From the NCBI GenBank assembly GCA_947628085.1, contig CANQYM010000006.1, positions 60,130-124,129 of the forward strand: a stretch of DNA of 64,000 nt. The letters are read 5' to 3'. Positions 54,405 to 63,690 of this stretch are shown here, one piece after another; the stretch's first letter is position 1, and each line of letters begins with the position of its first letter. Source of the DNA: an uncultured Clostridia bacterium (GTDB lineage Bacteria > Bacillota > Clostridia > TANB77 > CAG-508). The notes beneath the pieces are model-generated. The model was not told where the DNA came from. It ran no database searches and worked only from the letters and a program-made list of their open reading frames with translations. The position numbers and the translations under genes are program-made.

Positions 54405-55376
54405 ATGAAAAATATTTTAGTTACAGGTGCAGCAGGTTTTATAGGTGCAAATTTTGCAGAGTTAATGGTAAAAAAATATGAGGGAAAATATAATATAATT
54501 GTATATGATAAATTAACTTATGCAGGAAACTTGCATAATTTAGATGGAATAAAAGATAAAATTACTTTTGTAAAAGGTGACATATGCGATTTCGATTTTG
54601 TTATGGAAACATACAAAAAATATAATATAGACGCAATAGTTCATTTTGCAGCAGAATCACATGTTGATAATAGCATTAAAAATCCTTTTATATTTACACA
54701 CACAAATGTAATTGGAACACATACACTTTTAGAAGCTGCAAAACAATTTTGGGGTGAAGGTAGTCCAAATAAATTTGTTCATGTTTCAACAGATGAAGTT
54801 TATGGAACACTTGGAGAAACTGGATATTTTACAGAAACTTCTCCTATAAAACCAAACAGTCCATATTCTGCATCAAAAGCTTCATCAGATTTAGTTGCTT
54901 TAGCTTATAGTGAAACATATAAAATGAATGTAAGTGTAACAAATTGTTCAAACAATTATGGTCCATATCAACATCATGAAAAATTAATACCACATATGAT
55001 TTCTATGGCATTAAAAGATGAAAAACTACCTGTATATGGAAAAGGACAAAACATTAGAGACTGGCTTTATGTAGAAGATCATTGTGAAGCTATTGATATA
55101 ATTTTACATAAAGGCAAAAAAGGTGAAAGATATAATATTGGTGGACACAATGAAAAAAGAAATATAGAAATAGTAAAATTAATATTAGAAAGACTTGGAA
55201 AGCCAGAATCTTTGATTTCTTATGTAGAAGATAGAAAAGGACATGATTACAGATATGCAATAGACCCTACTAAATTAAAAAATGAATTTGGGTGGGAACC
55301 AAAAACTATGTTTAAAGATGGAATTGTTAAAACAATAGATTGGTATTTAGCACATCCAGAATATTTAATGAAATAG
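54405..55376 (+). CDS. rfbB: dTDP-glucose 4,6-dehydratase
   Basis: Second step of dTDP-L-rhamnose synthesis. The 323-residue extended SDR has GAAGFIGANFAE at the start, HFAAESHVDNSI (about 81), the STDEVYGTLGE block and YSASKASSDLV with the Tyr-Lys pair, and NNYGPYQHHEKLIPHMI. AGGAGG is 7 bases before the ATG. The set rfbD-A-C-B is complete for dTDP-L-rhamnose. Confidence 0.97.
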   Translation: MKNILVTGAAGFIGANFAELMVKKYEGKYNIIVYDKLTYAGNLHNLDGIKDKITFVKGDICDFDFVMETYKKYNIDAIVHFAAESHVDNSIKNPFIFTHTNVIGTHTLLEAAKQFWGEGSPNKFVHVSTDEVYGTLGETGYFTETSPIKPNSPYSASKASSDLVALAYSETYKMNVSVTNCSNNYGPYQHHEKLIPHMISMALKDEKLPVYGKGQNIRDWLYVEDHCEAIDIILHKGKKGERYNIGGHNEKRNIEIVKLILERLGKPESLISYVEDRKGHDYRYAIDPTKLKNEFGWEPKTMFKDGIVKTIDWYLAHPEYLMK

Positions 55377-55388
55377 AAAATAAAAATT

Positions 55389-55423
55389 AAATCCTAAATT
55401 ATTTAATAATTTAGGATTTTTTT
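55389..55423 (+). terminator. Terminator after rfbB
   Basis: AAATCCTAAATTAT (55389-55402) pairs with ATAATTTAGGATTT (55406-55419) with a 3-base loop and a T-run. Confidence 0.9.
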
Positions 55424-55460
55424 ATGTGAAATTAATTAACAATAAAATCTAAATTAGATA

Positions 55461-55489
55461 TTGATGTGAAATGTGAAAAGTGATAAAAT
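55461..55489 (+). promoter_or_regulatory. Promoter of the GT-C-like/GT2-GtrA genes
   Basis: TTGATG (55461-55466), a 17-base spacer, TAAAAT (55484-55489) with TGA before it. It covers the in-frame GTG at 55480, which is therefore not the start codon of the next gene. Confidence 0.65.
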
Positions 55490-55521
55490 CTAAAAGAATA
55501 AAAACAATTTTGGAGATAGAA

Positions 55522-57270
55522 ATGCAAATTTTAAAAATTATTTTGATAATAATTTCTTTTATAGGATACTATATAGTCTTAAAAAGAAAAACAACTATTA
55601 AAGAAGAATTTATTCCAATATTTCTATTTTCTACAATAGGAATTGTAGAATTTCTAGCAGGAATTCTAAATTTCATGAAACTAGCGACAATATGTATATG
55701 TGGAATAGGTATAATATTTTTTATAAAAGAAGTTTTTTTTATAATAAAAAACAAAGAAAAATTGAAATTTAGATTTAACTTTTTATTTTTTATAATTATA
55801 GCATTATTATTTTTGTATATTTTAAAAGATGCATATTTAATTCATTATGATAATTTTTCTCATTGGGGAATGATAGTTAAAGAAATTTTAGCTGAAAATA
55901 GATTACCAAATTTTAAATCTACAAATATTATATTTACAGCATATCCACCAGGAAGTGCTTGTTTCATATATTATATTTGTAAATTCATAGGAAATTCAGA
56001 AGGAATGATGTTATTTTCTCAAAGCTTATTAATTTTAGCTGGGCTTTATTCACTTCTAGCTTTCTGTGATAAATATAAAAAAGTTAATTATATTTATGTA
56101 ATTTTTATTAGTATATATTTATTAATAGGAAATATATTCATAAATCAATTATTAGTAGATACCTTAATACCAATTATGGCTTTATCTGCACTTGCAATAA
56201 TTATCAAATATAAAGAAGATAGCAAAAGCGCATTGGTATATTCTATACCAATACTATCATTACTAATGATAGTAAAGAATTCTGGTTGCTTTTTTATAAT
56301 AATTGATTTAATTGTTTGGTTTATATATTTTATAAAAAATGTAGGAACAAAAAACATATTTAAACAAAAATATTTATTATTTGTTTTAGTACCAATAGTT
56401 TTAATATTTTTGTGGTCTTGCCATATAAAACTTGTATTTGACGAAGCTCAAAGCTCAAAACATGCAATGTCAATTTCAAACTATACAAACACTTTTGAGT
56501 TAAAGCAGAAATCTGATTTTAAGATTATTTTTGAAAAAATAATTAATGAAATGAAAAATTTAAAAGACAAAGATAATATTATAATGTTAGTATGCATTTT
56601 AAGTTTTATTATAATGTTTGCTATTGGTTTCAAAAATAAAGATACAAGAAAATTTATTATAAAATATTTTATTATTTTTGTTATTACATATTTTTTATAC
56701 CAAATAAGCTTATATGGCATGTATCTATTTTCTATGCCAATTAATGAAGCATTAATGCTATCAGGATATTCAAGGTATTATAAAACTTTAGTACTATTTG
56801 AATATGGAATAACTTCAATTGCAATTTTAAATTTCATTATTAAATGTGAATCAAAAAATAAAATAAAAAATATAACAATAGAAATTATTTTATTAATTGT
56901 AATTATATTTCCAGTAGTTTCTTATAGAAATGGATTAAAGCTTTTATACCAAAAGCAGACTCTTCCAGAAAATTCTTTAAGATATGAAATAGTAAGTTTA
57001 AAAGAAAAAAATAACATAGAAGAAAATAAAAGCTATCTAGTATATATTTCTAATGATGAAAAAATTTCAGCAGACGAATTAATGCATATATGTAGATATG
57101 ATTTTAGAAGTGAATCTGTAAAGGTTATTAACGATTTTACAGAATTAAATTCTTTGGATGAAGTGTTTAATTTTGATTATTTTATAATTTTGAGAAAAGA
57201 CGAAAAAACAAATGAATTTATAGAAAAAATAGGTGGAAATTCAAATCAAAATATTATTAGGTTTAGATAG
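55522..57270 (+). CDS. GT-C-like polytopic membrane protein (first tandem copy)
   Basis: A 582-residue protein with about twelve membrane helices. The ATG at 55522 has TTGGAG upstream. The first large loop has LIHYDNFSHWG and KEILAENRLPNF, AYPPGSACFIYYIC, a pattern kept in the next gene; acidic residues in the first loop are typical of GT-C enzymes that take sugar from a lipid carrier. The C-terminus (about 480-582) is a hydrophilic domain with ISADELMHICRYDF. No known family was recalled by name. A paralogue follows after 11 bases and a GT2-GtrA protein after that. Confidence 0.8.
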   Translation: MQILKIILIIISFIGYYIVLKRKTTIKEEFIPIFLFSTIGIVEFLAGILNFMKLATICICGIGIIFFIKEVFFIIKNKEKLKFRFNFLFFIIIALLFLYILKDAYLIHYDNFSHWGMIVKEILAENRLPNFKSTNIIFTAYPPGSACFIYYICKFIGNSEGMMLFSQSLLILAGLYSLLAFCDKYKKVNYIYVIFISIYLLIGNIFINQLLVDTLIPIMALSALAIIIKYKEDSKSALVYSIPILSLLMIVKNSGCFFIIIDLIVWFIYFIKNVGTKNIFKQKYLLFVLVPIVLIFLWSCHIKLVFDEAQSSKHAMSISNYTNTFELKQKSDFKIIFEKIINEMKNLKDKDNIIMLVCILSFIIMFAIGFKNKDTRKFIIKYFIIFVITYFLYQISLYGMYLFSMPINEALMLSGYSRYYKTLVLFEYGITSIAILNFIIKCESKNKIKNITIEIILLIVIIFPVVSYRNGLKLLYQKQTLPENSLRYEIVSLKEKNNIEENKSYLVYISNDEKISADELMHICRYDFRSESVKVINDFTELNSLDEVFNFDYFIILRKDEKTNEFIEKIGGNSNQNIIRFR

Positions 57271-57281
57271 AGAGGAAAAAC

Positions 57282-59033
57282 ATGAAAATTTTAAAGATAA
57301 TAGCTTTACTTATATCTTTTTTGGGATACTATTTATATGCAAAACGAAAAAATATAAAAGATGAATTTATTCCAATATTAATAATATCTATAATTTCTCT
57401 TGCAGTATATTTTGGAGGTATATTAAATTTTTTAGTTGAAGTAACAATTTTAACATGTGGTGTTGGATTAATATTGTTTTGTAAAGAAATATATTTAATA
57501 ATAAAAAATAAAGAGAAAATTGAATTTAAAAACTATAATATTATAATTTTTTTATTAATGATGTTATGGGCTATATGGTTACTAAAAGATACTTTTTTAA
57601 TTCATTACGATAATTTTTCACATTGGGCAAACATAGTAAAGGAAATGCTTATAAGTGGACATCTTCCTAATTTTACATCTACCAGAATATTCTTTAAAGC
57701 ATATCCGCCAGGAACAGCTTGCTTTATATACTACATTTGTAAATACTGTGGTAATGCTGAATCAATTATGCTTATTGCTCAAACAAGTATGATATTAGCT
57801 AGTTCATATACAATTTTTGCATTTTGCAATAGAAAAAATAAAGTAAATTATATAATTGGAATTCTATTTTCAATTTTTGCAATTATTTCAAATGTATTTT
57901 TTATTGATCAATTGCTAGTAGATATTGTATTAGTAGTAATGGGAATAGCAGGATTATGTATAATTCTTTATTACAAAGATGATGTAAAAAAAGGACTCTA
58001 TTTTTCTATCCCAATATTATCTCTTCTTGCTATAGTAAAAAATAGTGGAATATTTTTCATTATTATAGACTTAATTATTTATTTTATATTTTTTATTAAA
58101 AATAATGGATTCAAACGCATATTTACTAGTAAATATATTTTACTAATATTTTTACCAATATTAGTAAAAATGATCTTTTCAGCGCATGTAGAACTTGTTT
58201 TTGGAGAATGCGGAAATGTGTCTTTACATGCTATGACTATAGAAAATTATGTAGCTACTATGAAAGAAAAAGAACAAGACGATTACAAAATTATTTTAGA
58301 CAAATTACTTTTGGAAATTAGAAAATTGAGCGACATATCTAATAGAACTTTAATAATAATTTTCTTTACATATATATTTATGATAATATTTACTTTTAGA
58401 AATAAAAAAACGAGAAATACATTGATATTACTATGGATTATGTCTATACTGTCTTATTTTATATATCAAGTAGGTTTATACTTTACTTATATTTTTTCTA
58501 TGCCGAGAGGAGAAGCTTTAGCTTTAGCTGCATATGATAGATATTTTAAAACATTAGTTGCTTTTGAGTTTGGTATATTTGCTATATCAACTATTACTTT
58601 CTTAAGTTCTCTAGAAGAAAACAAAAAAATAAAGAAACTAGTTATAGAATGTTTAGTATGTATTTTATTAGTAATACCAATTTATTATAATAGATCTAAT
58701 TTAAGTAAATTATATGTAAAACCAGATAATCAGAGTACCAGTAGGGCTGTGGTATTAAATTATAAGGAAAAATATGGTATAGAAGAAGAAAAAACATATT
58801 TAATATATGTTCCAGAAGAATATACAAAAGATAATAATTATTTTGCAGCAATGTGTGAATACGATTTTAGAGCTAAAAAACTAAAACTTATAACAGATCT
58901 TTCTGAACTAAAGAGTGCTAATGAAGTTTTTGAATATGATTATTTAATTATTTTAAATAAAAATGAACAAATTAAAAGTTTCTTAAATCAAATTGAAAGG
59001 AATGTGGACTTAGATGTCATTAAACTTAAATAA
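57282..59033 (+). CDS. GT-C-like polytopic membrane protein (second tandem copy)
   Basis: A 583-residue protein similar to the preceding one along its length; shared blocks are LIHYDNFSHWA, KEMLISGHLPNF, KAYPPGTACFIYYICK and the FNRYFKT-like segment before the last helices. It has about twelve helices and a C-terminal hydrophilic domain. The pair arose by tandem duplication and may add different sugars or use different acceptors. The end overlaps the GT2-GtrA gene by 20 bases, so the products are probably made together. AGAGGAAAAAC precedes the ATG. Confidence 0.8.
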   Translation: MKILKIIALLISFLGYYLYAKRKNIKDEFIPILIISIISLAVYFGGILNFLVEVTILTCGVGLILFCKEIYLIIKNKEKIEFKNYNIIIFLLMMLWAIWLLKDTFLIHYDNFSHWANIVKEMLISGHLPNFTSTRIFFKAYPPGTACFIYYICKYCGNAESIMLIAQTSMILASSYTIFAFCNRKNKVNYIIGILFSIFAIISNVFFIDQLLVDIVLVVMGIAGLCIILYYKDDVKKGLYFSIPILSLLAIVKNSGIFFIIIDLIIYFIFFIKNNGFKRIFTSKYILLIFLPILVKMIFSAHVELVFGECGNVSLHAMTIENYVATMKEKEQDDYKIILDKLLLEIRKLSDISNRTLIIIFFTYIFMIIFTFRNKKTRNTLILLWIMSILSYFIYQVGLYFTYIFSMPRGEALALAAYDRYFKTLVAFEFGIFAISTITFLSSLEENKKIKKLVIECLVCILLVIPIYYNRSNLSKLYVKPDNQSTSRAVVLNYKEKYGIEEEKTYLIYVPEEYTKDNNYFAAMCEYDFRAKKLKLITDLSELKSANEVFEYDYLIILNKNEQIKSFLNQIERNVDLDVIKLK

Positions 59034-60096
59034 AAAAATACTAATAATGATTCCTGCTCTTAATCCATCAAATAATTTAGAAGATTATATAAATGAATTA
59101 ATATCAAATAATTTTGAAAATATTTTATTAATTAATGATGGTAGTGATGAAAATCATAGAGAAATATTCGAAAAATTAAAACTAAAAAAAGAATGTACAC
59201 TAATTGTGCATAGTGTAAATGAAGGCAAAGGAAAGGCATTAAAAGACGGATTAAAATACTTTAAAGAGCTAAAAAATTTCAATGATTTTTTAGGAGTAAT
59301 TACAGTAGATTCAGATGGACAACATTTAGTTTCTGATGTTAAAAAAATAGCAGAAGCAATGGAAAAAAATCAAAATGCTTTAATATTAGGAGCAAGAGAC
59401 TTTTCAGAAAAGAACATTCCACCTAAAAGTAGTTTTGGAAATAAACTTACATCAAATGTTTTTAAAGTACTATATGGAACAAAAATATCTGATACTCAAA
59501 CTGGATTAAGAGGAATTCCAAATTCTTTGATAGAAGAATTTAGTCATATTTCTGGAAATAGATTTGAATATGAAACAAATATGCTAATTGAATGTATTTT
59601 AAATAAAATAGAAATGGTGGAAATTCCAATTACAACTGTATACATAGATAATAACTCTGGTACAAGTTTTAGACCAATACATGATTCTATATCAATTTAT
59701 TGGAAAATATTAAATTCATTTATAAAATATTCAGTGGTATCTATAATATCATGTGTCATTGATCTTTTACTATTTCAGTTATTTTTAATGAATTTAAAAT
59801 TTAATTTAACTGATACAGCAGTTATAGTAATTGCTACAGTTTTAGCAAGAATAATATCTTCTTTAGTAAATTATATATTAAATAAAAAATATTCATTCAA
59901 TAGTAAGAAGAATGTAAAAAATACAATTGTAAAATATTATATTTTATGCTTAATTGCGATGATAGCTTCTGCAAGTTTAGTTTCTATAATATATAATTTT
60001 ACAAAAATACCAGAAGTTGCAATAAAAATTGTTGTAGATACAATTATTTTCTTTATAAATTATAGAGTTCAAAGAGTTTTTATATTTAATAAATAG
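59014..60096 (+). CDS. Polyprenyl-phosphate glycosyltransferase (GT2) fused to a GtrA-like membrane domain
   Basis: A 360-residue fusion. Residues about 1-225 are a GT2 domain of the dolichyl-phosphate-mannose synthase type: MIPALNPSNN, LLINDGSDE, the DSDGQH acidic site (about residue 98) and SDTQTGLRGIP. Residues about 235-355 carry four membrane helices with the GtrA pattern (KYSVVSIISCVIDLLLF, NYILNKKYSF), which in known systems flips the lipid-linked sugar. AAAGGAATGTGGACTTAG precedes the ATG, inside the previous gene. It would supply an outward-facing sugar-lipid for the two GT-C-like proteins encoded upstream. Confidence 0.88.
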   Translation: MSLNLNKKILIMIPALNPSNNLEDYINELISNNFENILLINDGSDENHREIFEKLKLKKECTLIVHSVNEGKGKALKDGLKYFKELKNFNDFLGVITVDSDGQHLVSDVKKIAEAMEKNQNALILGARDFSEKNIPPKSSFGNKLTSNVFKVLYGTKISDTQTGLRGIPNSLIEEFSHISGNRFEYETNMLIECILNKIEMVEIPITTVYIDNNSGTSFRPIHDSISIYWKILNSFIKYSVVSIISCVIDLLLFQLFLMNLKFNLTDTAVIVIATVLARIISSLVNYILNKKYSFNSKKNVKNTIVKYYILCLIAMIASASLVSIIYNFTKIPEVAIKIVVDTIIFFINYRVQRVFIFNK

Positions 60097-60158
60097 ATTA
60101 TTTTTTAAAAAGGTGATATAATAATAATGATAAATTACTGTATAAGGAGGTTATTGAC

Positions 60159-60407
60159 ATGCAAAGAGAAATAACAGTTTCAGAAATAAAGAAAACTTTA
60201 GACGAGGATGAAATTAATGATACAATTGTAGTAAAAAGAGAGAATAAATCTGATGTTGTTATAATGAATATAAATGATTATAAAAGAGTTATTGAATCTA
60301 AGTTTATATCAAGATTGAAAAAAGGAGAAGAACAAATAAAAAAAGGTGAAGTTACTGATGGAGATATAGTTTTTAAAAGAATGAGGAAAAAATATGGATA
60401 CAAATGA
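60159..60407 (+). CDS. Orphan Phd/YefM-like antitoxin
   Basis: An 82-residue protein of the Phd/YefM type: a DNA-binding N-terminus (QREITVSEIKKTL), VVVKRENKSDVVIMNINDYKRVIE in parts, then a C-terminal basic tail. It has its own TATAAT with TGA (60114-60122) and AGGAGG site. Overlapping its end in the next frame is a 13-codon frame beginning ATGGATACAAATGAAGAA (60394), ended by TAG. This looks like the truncated start of a RelE/ParE toxin; no full toxin is present. Confidence 0.75.
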   Translation: MQREITVSEIKKTLDEDEINDTIVVKRENKSDVVIMNINDYKRVIESKFISRLKKGEEQIKKGEVTDGDIVFKRMRKKYGYK

Positions 60408-60435
60408 AGAACTATATAAAATAATATTTACATAG
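60394..60435 (+). pseudogene. Possible truncated toxin remnant after the antitoxin
   Basis: A 13-residue frame (MDTNEELYKIIFT then TAG) overlapping the antitoxin stop by 14 bases, the usual position of a RelE/ParE toxin gene. Too short to function; called a remnant by position and the hydrophobic YKIIFT start only. Confidence 0.35.
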
Positions 60436-60486
60436 TAGACAAGATTATTTTAATTTATTTTAAAAAGCTAATTATAGAGTTATTAT

Positions 60487-60520
60487 AAAAAAGCTAGAAA
60501 TTATATTTCTAGCTTTTTTA
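60487..60520 (+). terminator. Terminator after the antitoxin
   Basis: A perfect 14-base stem AAAAAAGCTAGAAA (60487-60500) / TTTCTAGCTTTTTT (60506-60519), with a 5-base loop. Confidence 0.9.
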
Positions 60521-60569
60521 TAATGCAAAAAACTTTCGTGAATTTTTTGTGTAAAATCACTATATTAAC

Positions 60570-60598
60570 TTGAAGAAAATAAAAGAAAATGATAAAAT
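60570..60598 (+). promoter_or_regulatory. Promoter of the PglF-PglE-PglC-like genes
   Basis: TTGAAG (60570-60575), a 17-base spacer, TAAAAT (60593-60598) with TGA before it. Confidence 0.65.
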
Positions 60599-60634
60599 AT
60601 GAAAGATTTAATAGGTTAAAAAGAGGTATAAGAA

Positions 60635-62512
60635 TTGGAGAAAATTAAAAAGCTTAGCAAATTTAGAAATATAATTTTAGTTTTTTTAGATATATTGTGT
60701 ATAGCCTTCGCATACTATTCAGGAATAGTACTTATAAATAATGGTTCTCTTTTATTAGATGCATATTATACTAGAAGATTTTTGAATACTTTATTAGTTT
60801 CAGCAATTGTTTATCAATTTGTATTTCAAATAACTAGAAGATATAAAAACTTAATAAGATATGAAGATGGAAAAGATTATTTAATTTATTTTATTTTATG
60901 CATTATATCTTCATTTATTGTAGATATTGTTAGAAGAATATTTAATATTTTTATGGTTGAAACAATAAGACTTATTATTTTAGCTGGAATTTTTATTGCT
61001 ATTTTAATGGTTTCTTATAGAGTAGTTTTAAGATATATTTTAGTAAATGATATTTTTAATAAAAATGCTAGAGTAAATAAAGAAGTTCAAAAAAATCTAC
61101 TTATAATTGGAGCTGGAAATGCAGCTCATGAAATTATAAAAACCGTTCATTCAAATATGAAAGAAATTTACAATATTGTTGGAATAATAGATGATAATCC
61201 TAAAAGGCTAAATTACAGCATTTCTGGCGTTAAGATAATAGGAAACAGAAATGATATTGTTAGAATTTGTGAAGAAAATAAAATAGATTTAATTTTCTTT
61301 TCTATTGCAAATATAGATAATGAAAATAAAAAACAAATATTAAATATATGTCAGCAAACAAGAGCAAAAGTTAGAATTTTGCCTGGAATGAAAGAAATAA
61401 TTAGAAATAAAAAATTATTTGAAAACTTAAGAGATGTTGAAATAGAAGATATTTTAGGAAGAGATCCTGTAAAACTAGATAATAACAACATAGAAAATTT
61501 AATAAAAGATAAAACCATATTGGTTACAGGAGCTGGTGGATCAATTGGTTCAGAACTTTGTAGACAAATAATAAAATATAAGCCAGAAAAATTAGTAATG
61601 TTAGATATTTATGAAAATAGCTTATACGATATAGAAATTGAACTAAAAACAAAACATCCTAAAGCAAAAATAGATGCAATTATAGCAAGTGTTCGAGATA
61701 AAAAAAGATTAGAAGAAGTTTTTGAAAAATACAACCCTTATTTAGTATTTCATGCAGCAGCACATAAACATGTTCCTTTAATGGAAAATAGTCCATTAGA
61801 GGCAATTAAAAACAATATTTTTGGAACATATAATGTTACAAATGTAGCAGACAAGTTTAAAGTAAAAAGATTTATTTTAATTTCAACAGATAAAGCAGTA
61901 AACCCAACAAACATAATGGGAGCTACAAAGAGAATGTGTGAAATGATAGTTCAAGCTAAAAACAAAGTAAGTGAAACAGAATTTGTAGCTGTACGTTTTG
62001 GAAATGTTTTAGGAAGTAATGGTTCTGTTGTTCCGCTATTTAAAAAACAAATTATGGATGGTGGACCAGTTACTGTTACACATAAAGAAATAACTAGATT
62101 TTTTATGACTATTCCAGAAGCAGTAGAATTAATACTTCAAGCAATTACATATGCTAATGGTGGAGAAATATTCGTTCTAGATATGGGAGAGCCAGTAAAA
62201 ATTTATGATTTAGCAGTAAGTTTAATAAAGCTTTCAGGATATGTTCCAAATGAAGACATCGAAATTAAAATAACAGGATTAAGACCTGGAGAGAAATTAT
62301 ATGAAGAGCTTTTAATGGGGGAAGAAGGACTTCAAAAAACAGCTCACGACAAAATTTTTGTTGCAGAACCAATGGACATAACAATGGATGATATCGAGAA
62401 AAAATTAGAAAAATTAAATGATTTATTAAATAAAGAAAATGCAGATTTAAAAGATACAAAATCTGTTATGAAAGAAATTATACCTACATATCATGAAGAA
62501 AATAATAAATAA
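60635..62512 (+). CDS. UDP-GlcNAc 4,6-dehydratase (CapD/PglF type) with N-terminal membrane domain
   Basis: A 625-residue nucleotide-sugar dehydratase with four N-terminal membrane helices (about 10-135), a CoA-binding-like Rossmann domain (about 145-260; LIIGAGNAAHEI) and an extended SDR domain (about 285-560) with TGAGGSIGSELCRQI. The catalytic segment STDKAVNPTNIMGATKR has Met where classical SDRs have Tyr, the mark of the PglF/WbpM group. The start is TTG at 60635 with AGAGGT upstream; this is not certain. It would act on UDP-GlcNAc made by GlmU. Confidence 0.93.
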   Translation: MEKIKKLSKFRNIILVFLDILCIAFAYYSGIVLINNGSLLLDAYYTRRFLNTLLVSAIVYQFVFQITRRYKNLIRYEDGKDYLIYFILCIISSFIVDIVRRIFNIFMVETIRLIILAGIFIAILMVSYRVVLRYILVNDIFNKNARVNKEVQKNLLIIGAGNAAHEIIKTVHSNMKEIYNIVGIIDDNPKRLNYSISGVKIIGNRNDIVRICEENKIDLIFFSIANIDNENKKQILNICQQTRAKVRILPGMKEIIRNKKLFENLRDVEIEDILGRDPVKLDNNNIENLIKDKTILVTGAGGSIGSELCRQIIKYKPEKLVMLDIYENSLYDIEIELKTKHPKAKIDAIIASVRDKKRLEEVFEKYNPYLVFHAAAHKHVPLMENSPLEAIKNNIFGTYNVTNVADKFKVKRFILISTDKAVNPTNIMGATKRMCEMIVQAKNKVSETEFVAVRFGNVLGSNGSVVPLFKKQIMDGGPVTVTHKEITRFFMTIPEAVELILQAITYANGGEIFVLDMGEPVKIYDLAVSLIKLSGYVPNEDIEIKITGLRPGEKLYEELLMGEEGLQKTAHDKIFVAEPMDITMDDIEKKLEKLNDLLNKENADLKDTKSVMKEIIPTYHEENNK

Positions 62513-62525
62513 AGGAAGTATAAAA

Positions 62526-63653
62526 ATGGAAAGAATTTATTTAGCATCACCACATATGTCAGATGAAAAATATGAAGAAAAGTTTGTTAAAGAAGCATTT
62601 GACACAAACTGGTTATCAACAGTTGGAGAAAATTTAAATAAATTTGAAGAAAGTGTTAGAAGCTATTTAGGAATAAAAGCATCTGTTGGACTATCTAGTG
62701 GGAGTGCAGCAATTCATTTAGGATTAAAAGCATTAGGAGTATCAAAAAATGATATAGTTTTTGTTTCAGACCTTACATTTTCTGCAAGTGTAAATCCAAT
62801 TATATATGAGAACGCAACACCTGTTTTTATTGATTCAGATTATGAAACTTGGAATATGGATCCCAAAGCTTTAGAAAAAGCATTTGAAAAATATCCTAAT
62901 CCAAAAGCTGTAATTATAGTTCACCTATATGGTAGAGCATCTAATATGGATGAAATTTGCAAAATTTGCAAAGAACATAATGTACCAATCTTAGAAGATG
63001 CAGCAGAAGGATTAGGCTCAAAATATAAAGAAAAATTTTTAGGAACTTTTGGAAAATGCTCTGCACTTTCTTTTAATGGAAACAAAATAATTACTACAAC
63101 TGGTGGGGGAATGTTAGTATCAGATGATGAGGAATTAGTAAAAAAAGTAAAATTTTGGTCAACTCAAAGTAAAGATCCAGCAAGATACTATCAACACTCA
63201 GAAATAGGCTATAATTATAGATTGAGTAATGTTTTAGCCGGAATTGGTAGAGGACAAATGAAGGTTTTAGAGAATAGAGTTGCTAAAAAAAGAGAAATTT
63301 TTGATACTTATAAAATGGCTTTTAAAGATATAGAAGATATAGAAATAACTGACGAAAAAGAATATGAAAGATCAAATCGTTGGCTTTCAACAATAACATT
63401 AAAAAAGAATTCAAAAGTAAAACCTTTAGATATAATAGAAAGATTAGAAAAAGAAAACATTGAATCAAGAATGGTTTGGAAACCAATGCATATGCAACCA
63501 ATATTTGAAAAATATGATTTTATTACTTTGCAAGATGAGGTAAGCGTTGGAGAAGACTTATTTACAAGAGGAGTATGTTTGCCATCTGATACAAAAATGA
63601 CGAATGCGGATTTAGAAAGAGTTATAGGCATTGTGAAAACACTATTTATTTAA
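62526..63653 (+). CDS. DegT/DnrJ/EryC1 (PglE-type) sugar aminotransferase
   Basis: A 375-residue PLP enzyme that would add an amino group at C4 of the keto sugar made by the upstream dehydratase. The ATG at 62526 follows AAAGGAAGTATAAAA; an upstream in-frame start at 62493 overlaps the previous gene. Motifs: GLSSGSAAIHLGLKALG (about 63), FVSDLTFSASVNPI, the Asp-containing LEDAAEGLGSKY (about 160) and SFNGNKIITTTGGGM with the PLP-binding Lys (about 190). In Campylobacter PglE has this role in bacillosamine synthesis; the match is by context and family. Confidence 0.92.
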   Translation: MERIYLASPHMSDEKYEEKFVKEAFDTNWLSTVGENLNKFEESVRSYLGIKASVGLSSGSAAIHLGLKALGVSKNDIVFVSDLTFSASVNPIIYENATPVFIDSDYETWNMDPKALEKAFEKYPNPKAVIIVHLYGRASNMDEICKICKEHNVPILEDAAEGLGSKYKEKFLGTFGKCSALSFNGNKIITTTGGGMLVSDDEELVKKVKFWSTQSKDPARYYQHSEIGYNYRLSNVLAGIGRGQMKVLENRVAKKREIFDTYKMAFKDIEDIEITDEKEYERSNRWLSTITLKKNSKVKPLDIIERLEKENIESRMVWKPMHMQPIFEKYDFITLQDEVSVGEDLFTRGVCLPSDTKMTNADLERVIGIVKTLFI

Positions 63654-63690
63654 TTATAAATTAAATAAATTTATTTTAAACGGAGAAAAA

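Noticed and set aside
55480..55521. GTG at 55480 as start of the first GT-C-like gene
   Set aside because: It lies in the predicted promoter; ATG at 55522 has a ribosome binding site and directly precedes the first membrane helix.
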